Part shown: piece by piece, positions 25,301-36,268 of the stretch
How the letters are laid out: every line of letters starts with the position of its first letter
Position numbering within the stretch: position 1 is the stretch's first letter
DNA from: Casuarius casuarius
Taxonomy: Eukaryota > Chordata > Aves > Casuariiformes > Casuariidae
Length of the DNA stretch: 64,000 nt
Direction: 5' to 3'
NCBI GenBank assembly: GCA_003342895.1
Contig: PTFA01000112.1
Coordinates: forward strand, 2,025,470 to 2,089,469
Notes under the pieces: generated by a model
Databases searched by the model: none
What the model was told of the DNA's origin: nothing
The model's input: the letters and a program-made list of their open reading frames with translations, nothing else
Position numbers and translations under genes: made by a program

Positions 25301-28300
25301 ACTGATCACAGGAAGAATACAGACCCTTTTCTTCAGTCAGCTTTCCATTACATGAGCATACCGTTCTTCCCCCCGACCTTGGTCTTGGTGCACCAAGTTT
25401 TAGCAAATGTTTTGGATTCTCGTGTAGTTAGAGCAGCTCTTAATCTGCTGGGTCCCCCTCATAGGATGAGTACAGATGAGACCTCCCCTTCTGTGGATCT
25501 TTAACTCATTCATGGGCCTGTTGTTGTTGCTATTGCTGTCTCTCCTTTTCAGGCAGAAAATGTGCCCCAAAAGGAGCTCGTCCAACGCATGCAGTGACCA
25601 GGAGGTTAGTGCTAACGGCTTCAGCAATTTCTGTTTCTCTTTCATATTGGCTGTTGCACTGTTTATCTGACGATGTTTACTGGGGCATGTTCTGAGTTGC
25701 AGAATGGGATCCAGAACTCTGCTGTCGATATCAACGAGCTCCAGCTTGTGGTGCCAAGTCGGGAGAATGAAAACAACAATCACTCTGTCAGCCGGGAGCA
25801 AGCGGGTAAGGGCGGCACATCGGCAGGAGTCGGGCAGGGCATCCCATAGCCTGTTAAGCAGATAGTTTCTCCCTTGCAGTCCTCCTCCCTGTCTTGTCCA
25901 TGCACAGCTGGAGAACGCTTCACAGCGGAAAGCTTTTGATGCAGGAACTATCCCTTGCTGCTCTCCCCCTCCCACTGGTTGGGTAATTCCCCTGGCAAGG
26001 AGCACACACAGGCACAGCTTCAGGACACTGCCGACAAAAGCTGTCATAGCACGTGACATTGCAGAGACACTGGGTTAGCAGAGCAAATGTGTCTGGTTCA
26101 GGCTGCTACAGACATGACTTATCCATAAATTATGGAAGAGTTTCTTCTGCCCTATATCTACCCTTGCCTGGAAAGAAGAGGCTTTACAATGCCTATACTG
26201 AGTTTGAACAACCTCAGTTCCTGGAACCACCTTTTCTGAAGGACGTTATGGATGAGACTGCTTTAGATGACATTTACTTCACAGAGTGCTTCCAGAACAA
26301 GAACAGAAGTCCTCCTAACCAAGCTGCAGATGCCACTTGGTGCAATTTTGAGTCACGACATATGAATTGTATCAGTGCTCCTTTTGGTTGATGAAGGCCA
26401 ACAAGGAGGTATTTCCTGTTGTGTTGCTAGATATCACCAGTTTCCCACTAAACCATCAGCCATTAAGCACAGCTCTTATAAGGATGTCAACCTTGACAGT
26501 TTGGTGTCTCCTTCTTTGGAAAGGTCATTGAAGAGGTTGTGGCAACACAGCAAACGCAGCCTGAGATCTCCTGCCCTGGATTGGGGGTTACAGGCCTTGG
26601 GGAAAAGACAGACATCTGTAGCATTTCCTAGAGCATAAGCCACCTGAGGATGTGGAATTCCTAGGGCTGCAGCAGAAGTACTCGAGACAGAAAACACAGC
26701 TCCCAGTATTAATAGGGCTATTTATCAGTGAGTAAATTCAAATAAAAATGAGCTCAGTAAGTCTGCAAGTTCCTGATCTGCAGGATCACCATTTGTGTTC
26801 AGAACGACAGATTTCTGTTTGGGTCTGTCTTTATTAGAAAGCAGACAAAAGGGTGGGGTTTTTTTCCTTTTGATTTGTTTTTAAAAGCTTGCAGTTTCAG
26901 GAAAGCAAACTGTTGGCTTGAATTTGGTTCTGACTGGTGTGACAGACAAAAGCTGTTCTAGTTTGTCTGGGGAGAGAGAAAGAAGAGGGAGGAGGGTTTG
27001 TCAGGGATAAGTTAGGAACAGATGTTTTGGACTCTCCCAAGCAGCCTTTATCAATTTTTTTTGTCTTCTCAGTCACTTCTTGCAGAGGCAGCACAGAACA
27101 GTCTCCTCAGGATACTGATCCTGACATGCCCTCCTCCACATCTGCAGTGACCACCGAGACTGGGAGCGATGAAGTGTTTGTTATTTCTGCTGGACCTGGG
27201 GCCAGTGGGCTGAGCTTTACCACTTACAGAATACAGGTAGGAACACTCTTGATCATCTCTAGAAGTCCTGTTAACCACAGGATGTCCCTTTTGGGCTATC
27301 CCTGGCACATCCCTCCATTTATGCTCACCGCCTAGTTTGCGAGAACAGTAGCAATTGAGCCAGGTAGTTCCTCCTAAACGCCAGACTGAGCTGCCATTGA
27401 ATGACACGGGCTATGGTCCCCACCAAGAGCCAGGATCTTCCCAACAGAGAAGAGCAATCCAGAATTCTCACCTGGATCTTACAGACAGTAATATAGAGTT
27501 CTATCAACACGCTGTGGGACTAGCCCACAAAAACCTATTAATGGGCAAAGATGATGTTCCATTAAAAGTGTCACCTGTGGTGACTGAAGGACCTGGGAGT
27601 CAGAACACCACAAGCTGTTCCTGCCTGCCACTGCCAGATGGGCAGAAAAGTTACTTATTTCCTCAGTGTCAGAAAACTATTTAACAGCCTGACTGGACTG
27701 ATGTGGTGATTAACAATGCATACCCCAAAAATCAAGCATGTCAAGTGAAAGCACTGGGGTCCTTTCAAAAAAGGGATATATACAGGAGAGAAACCAGGAT
27801 CATTTCAGCAAGTTCTCTTATCTTAGCTTTTCCCCTTGCACTCCTGACCAATTCTTTGTTTGGAAATGCATTATAGCTCAGAAATCTCCAGTCTGGCTAC
27901 CATCTCTTCAAAATTAAGAGTAGTAAGTAGCAGAACAAGTCCATTTCAAGTCTATATTAAAGCCTTTCCCAGGTCAATACTCTTTCCTCTCCACCACCCT
28001 CTCATTCTCCCACAAGAGGAAAAACAACAACCAGTGCAGGAACTTACATGCTCCAGTACCTTGTAATGGAGTTTCATATATAGAGAATCAATATCATAGA
28101 GAATCAGAGCTTACAAAACAAAAGCAGTCTGTATCCCTGCACTTGAACAGGAAATTAGCCAGGAGGCACTCTGGCCAAGAGTTTCCTACACTAGTGCAAG
28201 ACATGTGCTACACTTTTTCTCCAGTCAGTACAGCACTTAACAGAAAAAGGAAAAGAAAGGAAGACAGCTCTGGTGCCTTCCCTGATCCAAATGCATTACC

Positions 28301-31300
28301 TTCTGAGTGGCAGAGTACTATGAGCTGTATGGGTGCCCCAATAGGGCATCCTTAAGCACCTATACTCTTTGGTGGTTCTTCCCAGTAGGATGCCCAGTGG
28401 CTTCACCTGGTGGCAGCAACATACAAGCATAGCTTCTAAACAGATGAAATCTATTTTTCTTTCTCTCTTTCAAGTCAAAGGGGCCAAACATACTTAAAAG
28501 CAAAACATTACTATTTTGCTGACCCTGTCACAAGCAAACCAGCAGAGGATAAATACATAGAGAGATAGTGCTAAAACAATTCTAAATGAACATACCCCCA
28601 AAGGATTAAAGTGATTTACCATGTTATTAACTCAGAAGGGCAACTTTTCTTCAGTCCATAGTATACACTAGCAAGCCAGTGCCTCCCAAACAAACCACTT
28701 AAAAAGCAGAAGACCCACCCAAGGAGGGCAAAAGGACACCTTTAAAAGCACTAGGTCTTTCAGAACAGCTGCAGACTATCCTATCTGAGTGGGGTGGGAG
28801 CTGCAGGCCATTCACAGGCTTTCTCTCAAATAGAATCTCTTCAGGCTACTTGAGCAACTCAGGGTTTCTGGATGTTAGAAATAAATATGAGTTACACTCA
28901 CAGTTTAATTTCTAGATGTGTATTTTCAGGGTGTAAAATGTATGTGTAGGGAGGCCAGCCAGCTCCTGATTTTAGCCTCTGAGCTCTGCAGAGGGTATGG
29001 TGTGTAGCTTCTGTGGACCAGCCTGAGGCAAGTAGGATGAATTATCCACTGCAACATAGCTACTTTCTTGGCAGGAGCTAAGAATTTATTCCCATGTGTA
29101 CATAGGTGTGAAATCTTGAGCTTTTACAGTACAGTAGAAAATGCCTTTAGATTTACCTCATCCCAAATGCTTGTCTAGACAAATCAAACTATATGCAGCT
29201 TTAATAAAAACACTACCCAAATCTTTGTACTGAGAAATGGTGGCTGGCCACTAGGTCTTGTTCCTCCCAGTAAGCATGAGGATCACTTCTGTTGGGCAGG
29301 GGCCAATGATAAATTGGCTTTTTTTTTTAAAAAAAAAACTTTTAAAATGCTGTTGAAGAAACTGGCTCCCCTATCCGGTGGTAACAGCTGGGAGAACAAA
29401 CACACTTCTCTACATGTGGGGTGCAGTGAGGAAATGGTGGGCAGGACTGATAATGCAACAGGAACACCCTATCTTTGGGATGGCTTTTGAGGAACGCAGG
29501 GACCCCAAGAGGGTCATGGCTTTCTAAGTCCCATTTATTTTAAATCATCCTTTCCTCTGTGTGCTAGTGACTTGCAGACTAGGAAGTGCCCAGTTTGCGT
29601 TCTGTGAGGTTTCCATTACATTGGTACTATCTAATGACCCAAGTACGAATCTGAGGGTCCCCATAAAAATAATGTATTTTGAAAAGGTCATTTTACATGC
29701 AATCCTTGCTTCTTAATGGGGGCTTTGTTCCCCTCTACAAACTGGTCTATAAGGACTTCACAACCTGCTTCAACCTTTTGATAACAGACCTATGATTTTT
29801 ATTCAGACATTACAAGTTTCAGATCAAGGGGTCTGAAACTAAAGACTAACGGAGTATTTAAAAATGGAGGTTTAAAAAACATTTTTTGCTAAAACATTTT
29901 TGAAAATCTAGAAAATGCATTATTCATCTTAGTAATTATTCCCAGAATATCTGTCTCAAACCTAATGGCTTTCACACCAGTTTGGGGGTAATTATAATAA
30001 TATTATAATAACAAATCCTAAGACAGACTGAAGAGGCTTCTGAGAAGATGACAACTGGGTTATAAATTTATAAATAAAGATCGTTACTTTAATCAAATCT
30101 GAGACCAAGAGTTTACTATTGAAACAAACTTATCCAGAGCCTGACTACAGCCTCTCCCAGCCTCCTGCTGAGAATTTTATTCCGTGGAAATAGCTAATTT
30201 CTTGTCTCTCCCTGCCCATCCTTTTCCACTATGATATTTTAACTAAATACTTTCTTTGATTTTCAGAAATTTGACAATTTTCTTTATCAGAAATAAGAAA
30301 TGACAAGTTTCTGGTCTCCCAAGATTTTTAAATCCAGGACACGCTGTGGGACTTATTTCAGACCATCTTTAAGGACTATTAAAACTTTGGGAATGTGAAT
30401 TTTGCATTCTTCTCATGACAACCATACTCGCACAGCTGAAAATTAAAAATACATATAGAGCTGTGGAACAGGAGGCTTATACAAATAACAGGTGAAGTCT
30501 TAGTACAAATGAAAGGAGATTTGTAGGACAGCGAGGGATTCTTTAACTTTCCTGTCTCTAAAACCACATCAATGTTAAGAAGCAAAACTATGATTCTAAG
30601 TGCAACATAAGAACATAAAAATACGGATGGAAGGGATCTTCAGAAGTTATCTACAGTTCATTCCCATGTCAGATCAACTCTGCTAATAGGGACAGCTGCT
30701 AAGAATGGTTTAACATGGTCTCAACTTCCAGTAATGCCAATTGTACACCTGTCTAGACATCTTATTCTACTGCCAAAACATGTTTTCCACCTGCAAAACA
30801 TTTCTTTAACATGAAAAGAGAATCTCCTTGGCTCCTATGTGGGCCTTGTACCTCTTGTTCTATCCACCATAGACATAGAAAAGATTATTCCCTTCCTCTT
30901 CATCATAGCCTTTTATTTCTTCCCTAAGCAAGACTAAATAGTACCAATTACTTTAGTCTTTCCTCCTGAATCACGCTCTTTTTTTTTTTAGACTTCTGAT
31001 CCTCTCGTTGTTCTCTTCTGGATTTCTTTCCATGGGCCCCATCCTTCTTGAAGTTTTGTTTCCTCAGACAAACACAGCTGAAGCTTTCCAAGACCTGAGT
31101 ACAGCAGAACTATGTTTTGCACAGTGAGGTTTACTACTCTAATCCTGTCAGATACATCCACTATATACCCAGGGAAGCCAGTGAATTGCAGGCAGCATGT
31201 TGGAAGACAAACAGGTAGAAGCTCCGTTCCTGTGTCTTGTCCTGGGAGAAGAACCACTGAAGGAATCAGTCACTTGCACTCACAGCATAATTTTTAAGTG

Positions 31301-32957
31301 TTTTTAAAACCTTTTGATGGAAGATGTTAATGATCTTTATTTGCTATTTCCAGGACAAAAACCTAAAAAGAAGCGTCACAAGCCCAGCCTCTGTGTCTGA
31401 CTGGCTGACTTCTAATCACACAGCTACAGGAGCAGACACTTTTGAGAAGGGGAATATCCAGATGGAAAATCATTACCCCAGACAACGAACATGGAGTGCC
31501 CGCACTTTCCATGATTTTCTGGCTCCAATACCACAGCTCCAGAAAAAATGGTGTAGTTGGACTACTAATAGTCCCTTCACAAAGCTGGTCGACAACAGTG
31601 TAAGTCTTGCTAGGAGGGGTTCAGGTTCTGTGCCCCTAATGCCCCTGCTGCTTGTTGACGTGATGCATTCTCCCCTTGGCCTATGGTTTTGCCTCTCCAA
31701 CCTGCAAATGGGATACACGTTGCAGCCCGTCTTGCTTGGCGTATGGGAAACTCTTTTGCCTAAGTATACTGTAATTTATTCAGGCTTTCCTGAAGTGCTA
31801 AGAAGCCATATTTCCCTGCAGTTAGTGTCTGGTTAAGAAATGATCTCCAGTCCAGAAAAACATCAAAAAGTGCCTTCAGGCTATATTACCTTGTTGAGTC
31901 TTTGGACATGTTCCTTTTTCCTGGCTGTACCTGAAATTTATTTAATTCACTTATTACTGCTGCACTGCAAGGGATCTGTAGATGTGGGAGGGATATATAG
32001 GTCTCTCTGACTGTAATCAGCAAACCAACAGAGCTTGTTACAAAGCTAATAGAGTATGTTTCTTGTCTTCGGAGGAATAACACAGGTTTCTGCAAAAAAA
32101 ACCCTCACCTCTAGCATAGCAAGAAATTTTAACTTTTAATTCTCTCAAGATCAAGGCTTCTCAAGAGAACTGCTTTTCAAAGCATGTCTACTAATTTATT
32201 ATTATTTTGACAGGGTTTTCCTACAGCTGCAAAAACCCAAGGTGTTTCTACCAGAAAGGTAATTTCAGCCATGGAGATAGAGGGAGCTTTAGAGACGGTT
32301 TACTCTGATTCATCTGCCAGTAATGCCTCATATCCCCTCACTCTGTCTGCACAAAGGCAGCGAAAGCTGAGCTCCTGCAACTTGAAGAAATCCAGGTTTG
32401 GGAATCCTTGCTTTGGATTTTTAACCAGTTCCCCTGACAGCAGACATGTGAGGTCCTTGGACCCTTCAAGACACGTAGGGGCAGTATCTCCAGTTAACAG
32501 TCAAAACCCCAAAAATCTTCTAGAAAGCTCCAATCCCCTGAAAATCAACTTGGTCAATGGTTCAAAAACAAAGGAGCTTGTGGTAGAAACAGAAAAAAAC
32601 AAACCAGTTTTTGTTATTTCTGAAGAAGGGGATGATCAGCAGCCTCTGGTCCTAGCAGAACATCTTAGTCAATGCGGAGATCATCTGTCTGAGCAAAATG
32701 CTACATACACTCCAGCGAGAGCTGTGCTGGACAAACAGCCAGTGGTTCTGACTGCTGAGGGCAACAGTTCTTCCAGCTTCATGTCAGATCTTCCCCTTTG
32801 GGCTAAATCTCCTGGTTTAAACAAAGGTCATCTGAAGGCCCCTAGCTCTTCCCGGGACCAGCAGAGCTTGCCAGCTGTAGATGCTAACACTGCTGAGACC
32901 TCACCAAGCTTTGATACCTTAGCTGCTCCTACACTATGTCCAGCTTCGGTCCAGTGA
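18372..32957 (+). CDS. CUB-domain single-pass membrane protein, 3' part of gene (six exons)
   Basis: Joining 18372-19363, 25553-25604, 25703-25805, 27073-27236, 31354-31599 and 32214-32957 gives one continuous frame of 766 residues plus stop, with all splice phases matching. Order of parts: CUB domain with four cysteines (Cys5, Cys32, Cys227, Cys245, counted from the first exon codon), split by a ~165-residue insertion; three N-glycosylation sequons (NLS, NIS, NIT); a transmembrane helix at about 307-328; a basic stop-transfer stretch (QKMCPKR); then a ~430-residue Ser/Asn/Pro-rich tail. CUB domains are extracellular protein-binding beta-sandwiches, so a type I receptor or adhesion role is likely (inference). 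The 5' end with a signal peptide is not identified. No enzyme or signalling motif is recognised in the tail. I do not know the orthologue; the neighbour CHFR is convergent. Confidence 0.8.
19364..25552 (+). other. Intron of the CUB-domain gene
   Basis: About 6.2 kb between the transmembrane exon and the next small exon. I see no further exon. It carries a probable tRNA-derived SINE remnant near 23960-24040. Open frames here, such as those near 22444-22836, have no protein-like composition or splice support. Confidence 0.7.
23960..24040 (-). mobile_element. Decayed tRNA-derived SINE head (candidate)
   Basis: Read on the minus strand, 24020-24004 gives TAGCCCAGTGATGAAGG, close to the RNA polymerase III A box of tRNA genes. 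About 30 bases downstream, 23977-23966 gives TGTTCAATTTCC, close to the B box GGTTCRANTCC. The spacing and the GGGAGACC-like stretch between them fit a tRNA-derived SINE. The copy is diverged and has no clear poly-A tail or target duplication, so a tRNA gene or pseudogene relic is the alternative. Confidence 0.5.
25553..25604 (+). CDS. Small exon: juxtamembrane basic segment of the CUB-domain protein
   Basis: 52 bases between acceptor tctccttttcag and donor gttagtgc. Its first base completes the Arg codon from the previous exon. It then encodes QKMCPKRSSSNACSDQE and ends in phase 0. The Lys/Arg cluster just after the hydrophobic helix fits a stop-transfer signal, placing what follows in the cytoplasm. 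Confidence 0.85.
25703..25805 (+). CDS. Exon: cytoplasmic segment of the CUB-domain protein
   Basis: 103 bases between acceptor gagttgcag and donor gtaagggc. It starts in phase 0, encodes a stretch containing AVDINELQLVVPSREN and ends with one base of a codon. The same phase is accepted by the exon at 27073 and by the candidate exon at 26102. Confidence 0.85.
26102..26391 (+). CDS. Candidate alternative or frameshifted exon of the CUB-domain gene
   Basis: An open segment follows a good acceptor (gtgtctggttcag) in exactly the phase left by the exon ending at 25805. It encodes about 96 residues of protein-like sequence (including YNAYTEFEQPQFLEPPF) before a TGA at 26389-26391. A donor-like site (GGAG followed by gtattt) lies at 26409. 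If one base were dropped near 26370-26388, the frame would run open to that donor and meet the exon at 27073 in phase. So this is either a cassette exon broken by a single-base change or assembly error, or an alternative terminal exon. Skipping it is also in frame. Confidence 0.5.
27073..27236 (+). CDS. Exon: Ser/Thr-rich cytoplasmic segment of the CUB-domain protein
   Basis: Acceptor ttgtcttctcag precedes and donor gtaggaac follows. It takes one base from the upstream exon and ends in phase 0. The peptide is acidic and Ser/Thr/Pro-rich (STEQSPQDTDPDMPSS, then ETGSDEVFVISAGPG), consistent with a disordered tail. Confidence 0.8.
27364..27684 (+). CDS. Candidate alternative terminal exon of the CUB-domain gene
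   Basis: An open stretch of about 106 codons ends in TAA at 27682-27684 and has protein-like composition (LPLNDTGYGPHQEPGSSQQ, HAVGLAHKNLLMGKDD). Possible acceptors at 27363 (gagccag) or 27384 (cgccag) would both be entered in phase 0, the phase in which the exon ending at 27236 stops. The upstream tract is not pyrimidine-rich and no good donor is visible before the stop. It could be an alternative last exon, an old decayed exon, or chance. Confidence 0.35.
   Translation, partial: VVPPKRQTELPLNDTGYGPHQEPGSSQQRRAIQNSHLDLTDSNIEFYQHAVGLAHKNLLMGKDDVPLKVSPVVTEGPGSQNTTSCSCLPLPDGQKSYLFPQCQKTI
27685..30604 (+). other. Intron sequence without visible genes
   Basis: AT-rich intron of the CUB-domain gene. 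I see only short T/A runs and AT-rich simple sequence (for example near 29995-30015). No open segment with splice support is visible. Confidence 0.65.
30605..31190 (-). mobile_element. Old, truncated CR1-type LINE fragment
   Basis: Read on the minus strand, this resembles the 3' half of CR1 retroposons. The plus strand keeps, in order, diverged counterparts of ggaagggatcttcagaag near 30630, cctcttgttctat near 30851, a stretch like the leading 'gttctcttctggatt' near 31010, and gtgaggtttactactct near 31124. It lies in the intron between 27236 and 31354. It is heavily mutated and not functional. Confidence 0.6.
31354..31599 (+). CDS. Exon: 82-codon cytoplasmic segment of the CUB-domain protein
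   Basis: Acceptor gctatttccag and a consensus donor gtaagtc bound 246 bases, exactly 82 codons, entering and leaving in phase 0. The exon is therefore skippable without a frame change. Its peptide includes VSDWLTSNHTATG and a Trp-rich end (RTWSARTFHDFLAP, KKWCSWTTN). No known domain is recognised. Confidence 0.83.
32214..32957 (+). CDS. Terminal coding exon of the CUB-domain protein
   Basis: Acceptor attattttgacag precedes 32214 and a TGA ends the frame at 32957. It contributes 247 residues in phase with the 82-codon exon. Composition is low-complexity and polar, rich in Ser, Asn, Pro and Lys, as in a disordered tail. Short landmarks are SASNASYPLTLSAQRQRKL, NKPVFVISEEGDDQQPLVL and SSSRDQQSLPAVD. 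VFVIS appears both here and in the exon at 27073 (EVFVISAG), a possible repeated short motif. No kinase, PDZ-binding or other standard motif is certain. Confidence 0.85.
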   Translation, partial: GFPTAAKTQGVSTRKVISAMEIEGALETVYSDSSASNASYPLTLSAQRQRKLSSCNLKKSRFGNPCFGFLTSSPDSRHVRSLDPSRHVGAVSPVNSQNPKNLLESSNPLKINLVNGSKTKELVVETEKNKPVFVISEEGDDQQPLVLAEHLSQCGDHLSEQNATYTPARAVLDKQPVVLTAEGNSSSSFMSDLPLWAKSPGLNKGHLKAPSSSRDQQSLPAVDANTAETSPSFDTLAAPTLCPASVQ

Positions 32958-34870
32958 TGTCCTCAGAAAGACTAGAACATCAGTTCACGAAACAGAGGCA
33001 ACAGGCATATGACTGGAGTGGAGCTGTGTCGAGTAGCTGAGAGCAGCAGCTATAGATGGATGCAACTTTGGGCTTTGCCACCCACCAACACATTGGGAAT
33101 ATGAGTATACATAACATAGCACAGCACAAACACCATCTTCCCTTATGCTCATTGACCGCAAATCTGTTCTTATGCATGGAGTTTAGATGTGGTTTATACA
33201 AGAAAGCATCCTGTGAAAAGGTATTTCATATTGCAGAACATCTTTTCCGGAATGAGAAATGTAAGTGATTTGAGATGGTTACTTCATGGCTTATATCTGA
33301 AATGTAAATCAGTCCCCTGTCACTGTGGCATCACTTGAGTCTTTCTGTTCAAAGCTATGAGTTAAATTCTACTCGTAGGGAGTGCCTGCACAATTCAAAC
33401 CTGGCCTAGCCAAAGGTAGAATTCAATCATGCATGTTGGTGTACAATTTTGTAGACTTAATTTTAAACAGTTCATAATTTCTGCACTCTAGCACAAAGTT
33501 TACCAAGCATCAGCATCTCTAATATTAAAGACCATGATTATCTCATATTCTAACTCTTTAGAAAAGTGTACAGACAAGCTAAGCAATCCCAATACTGAAT
33601 GTTAGTTCTACTATGAAAGTCTGACAGTATTTTCTTTGTTAGAGGTACATAGGCTTAAAACGCCTCTGTCCACTACATGTTTTTTTACTCTTCATGGCAA
33701 CAGGAGCATGTGTGCATAACACTGAAATACTCACTAGGAATCATCTTCAGCATTCAACACTTTGATAATTGCAGCTGCTCTGATACTCTATCAGCCAGCT
33801 ATTTATTGCTGGTAACGCACATTGACTAGTGAACTATTTCCCTTCCTTTAGCAGACAAGACTTAAAAGGCAAAATTAAGTGGGGCAAACGTGAATGCTCA
33901 CTCTCTTTAAAAACGAGCTACTAAGTAGCTGTGCCACCCTGATTACAAATCCAGGGCATTCAATGCAAGACTGAACCAAAGGGAAGCCTGCTAGTCTTAC
34001 TGCCTCTAACAACTCAATCAGTATTTTAACTGCCTCCTGGTGATATTCTTCTGTCTCTATGAGCAATGCCTGCACACTCAACCCAGGACTTAGAATTATT
34101 TTGCTTTCTTAAAGGAAAACAACTCCCTATGGAGCTGTACTATTGCAGCTGACATAGGATATTGTTTTAAAGGAATAGTATGTCATGAAACAGGTGTCAG
34201 AAAGAAATCTTTCATACAAATCTTCCCCTATATTAGCTACACTATGAATCAAGAGAGTTATCTTAATCCTTCCATGAGGAGGCATTTAAGTCCAATTCCT
34301 GAAATATTTAACTGAATTATTTATGATTTCACCTGCTATTACAGCTTCCATCTGCCACCTATTAGTGTCTGAAATATGCAACACAAGATCGTAGGCTTTG
34401 CCTAACAATTTTTGTGTTTTTGTGTTGATGTAGGCATAGAAGCCTTGCATCTGGTAGCAGTGGAAGCAAAAACATAGATGCCTTTTAGCAGTTGACTCAA
34501 AAACAAACAGTAGACACAAGTCTCAGCATTTATTGTTACCAGACTGTGCTTAGTAGATTTCTGAAGCACAAAAGTCCAGCTCCAAGTTGTTGTTTTTTAA
34601 ATTAACATTACATGATTCAAAGGGAAGAGTTAATATATTTATGATTATAAAATATATCTAGAAATCTGCTGTACTCTAATAACAACTTCCACTGTGTTAA
34701 ATTCATACATATTGTAAAGCGGAGTCAATGCTATCTTACTTATTACTTTTCTAAAGATCGCAGTACTAAATCTACTTTTGAAAAGCATTTGTGTTCAGTT
34801 ATTGACAATAGCTACCTTTGAAGGGCTAGGAAAATGTCCTTTTTCAATAAAAGTGTGTTTAACTATTCAT
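32958..34870 (+). other. Probable 3' UTR of the CUB-domain gene
   Basis: No coding exon is visible after the TGA at 32957. The sequence continues AT-rich to an AATAAA at 34846-34851, which is followed at once by gtgtgttt, a GU-rich element as expected downstream of a cleavage site. An earlier ATTAAA at 33524-33529 is another candidate. The true end cannot be fixed without transcript data. Confidence 0.4.
34846..34851 (+). promoter_or_regulatory. Candidate polyadenylation signal of the CUB-domain gene
   Basis: AATAAA with a GT-rich stretch directly after it, about 1.9 kb past the stop codon. Other AATAAA copies occur at about 35420, 35540 and 35860. Confidence 0.35.
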
Positions 34871-35075
34871 TTCTGCCATGTAAAACAGTTACTTTATTTT
34901 GCTGAAAGACTAAATTATATGGGCATTGCCCCAGAGCACCGGTGCATCAAGACAAGACCAGTAACCCCTTCTCCACTATCAGTTGCTGCAAGGAAATGAG
35001 CATGAAAGCTGCAGTATCATTTGGTCAGCAAATACCCATCACTGAACCTCCCTCATTCCACCCTTGGGACCAGTC

Positions 35076-35118
35076 GGGGCGGGGGGGGGGGGAGAATATA
35101 TATATGTATGTATGTATC
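35076..35118. repeat. G run followed by TA/TATG simple repeat
   Basis: A GGGG-C-G12 tract is followed within a few bases by alternating TA and three TATG-like units. Confidence 0.85.
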
Positions 35119-36245
35119 TCCTGTTTAATTTCTTCTTAGTAACCAAGGTAGATAATGAGGTGGTTGTTTACACTGACTTCCTCTACTACCTATCTTTGTA
35201 ACCAAAGAGCAGACTTTTCTAAACCTGTGAAGAGTGCTGCTAGAGGCTGCTTTCTGTGGGAGTTTGGGCTCCCTTTCACATGTGCTTCTTTTGACACATC
35301 CAGTAACACTGTATGCCACTCTGTCCTTGCCCGCTGTACCAATACATAGACAATTATACATGGGACACTACACTGGACATCAGATATTAATAGGATACTG
35401 AACAATGCTGCTTATTCTCAGAATAAATGTGGCTAGTTTACCAAATTATTCAAAGATTACGTTCTATGCCACTGAAAGATACAGAAGCCTAACTGAAATA
35501 TGCAGCAGATAAACAAATTCTAATCACTAACACTGGCTTTAATAAAGAAAACGCCCTCCTTCTTGGTCAGCCCTGAGCAGGCAGGAGTAGAGCACGTGAG
35601 AGACTTGAGCTTAAATTTGACTTGTCTTTTGAAGTTCCTGCTTTTCTAGGCAAATCATTAAACTTAACTGCTAAAGAAGTACTTGCGTTTTATTTTGTAC
35701 CTTTAAAAAAATTTGTAAAAGATTTTGCTCCTCTTGCAGCAAAAATAAACTATTTTAAAATCCTCCTTTTTTTTCCCCCAGGAACAGAAACAGTTTCTAC
35801 ACATGCTCTTCAAACAAAATTGTAGCACAAATTTAAGAAATTCTGCAAGCTCCTGGTGGAATAAAGTGCTATAATACTCTCAGCTGTAAATATTGACTAG
35901 GATTAGGTTTTTTTTTTTTAAAAAAAAAGTATTACTTGCAGCATTTACTTTGTTCCTGACAGCTGTATTACTTCTGAGAGATATGCTACCACTTTTTATG
36001 ATAAAAAACCTCACAGCTCATGGACTCTGGATCCAGTTTTACCTTCGTGGTAATGCAGCCAGTTTACTGTGCTATTTTGCATACGGTAACTAAGCAGCAA
36101 ATGGGATAAGCATGCTAAACACTTGCTGAAGAGGAGGAAAGTAATTTCAATCACAATTACATGGGAGAAATATGTCTAGAAAATGTTATGGAGCTGACAA
36201 ACAGAAGCAGTGTTATTTTCAGTAAAACTGGACTTGAATAGATGG

Positions 36246-36268
36246 CCCCCCCCCCCTTTTTTTTTTTT
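36246..36268. repeat. C11-T12 homopolymer junction
   Basis: Eleven C bases pass directly into twelve T bases. The length is prone to sequencing error. Confidence 0.85.
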
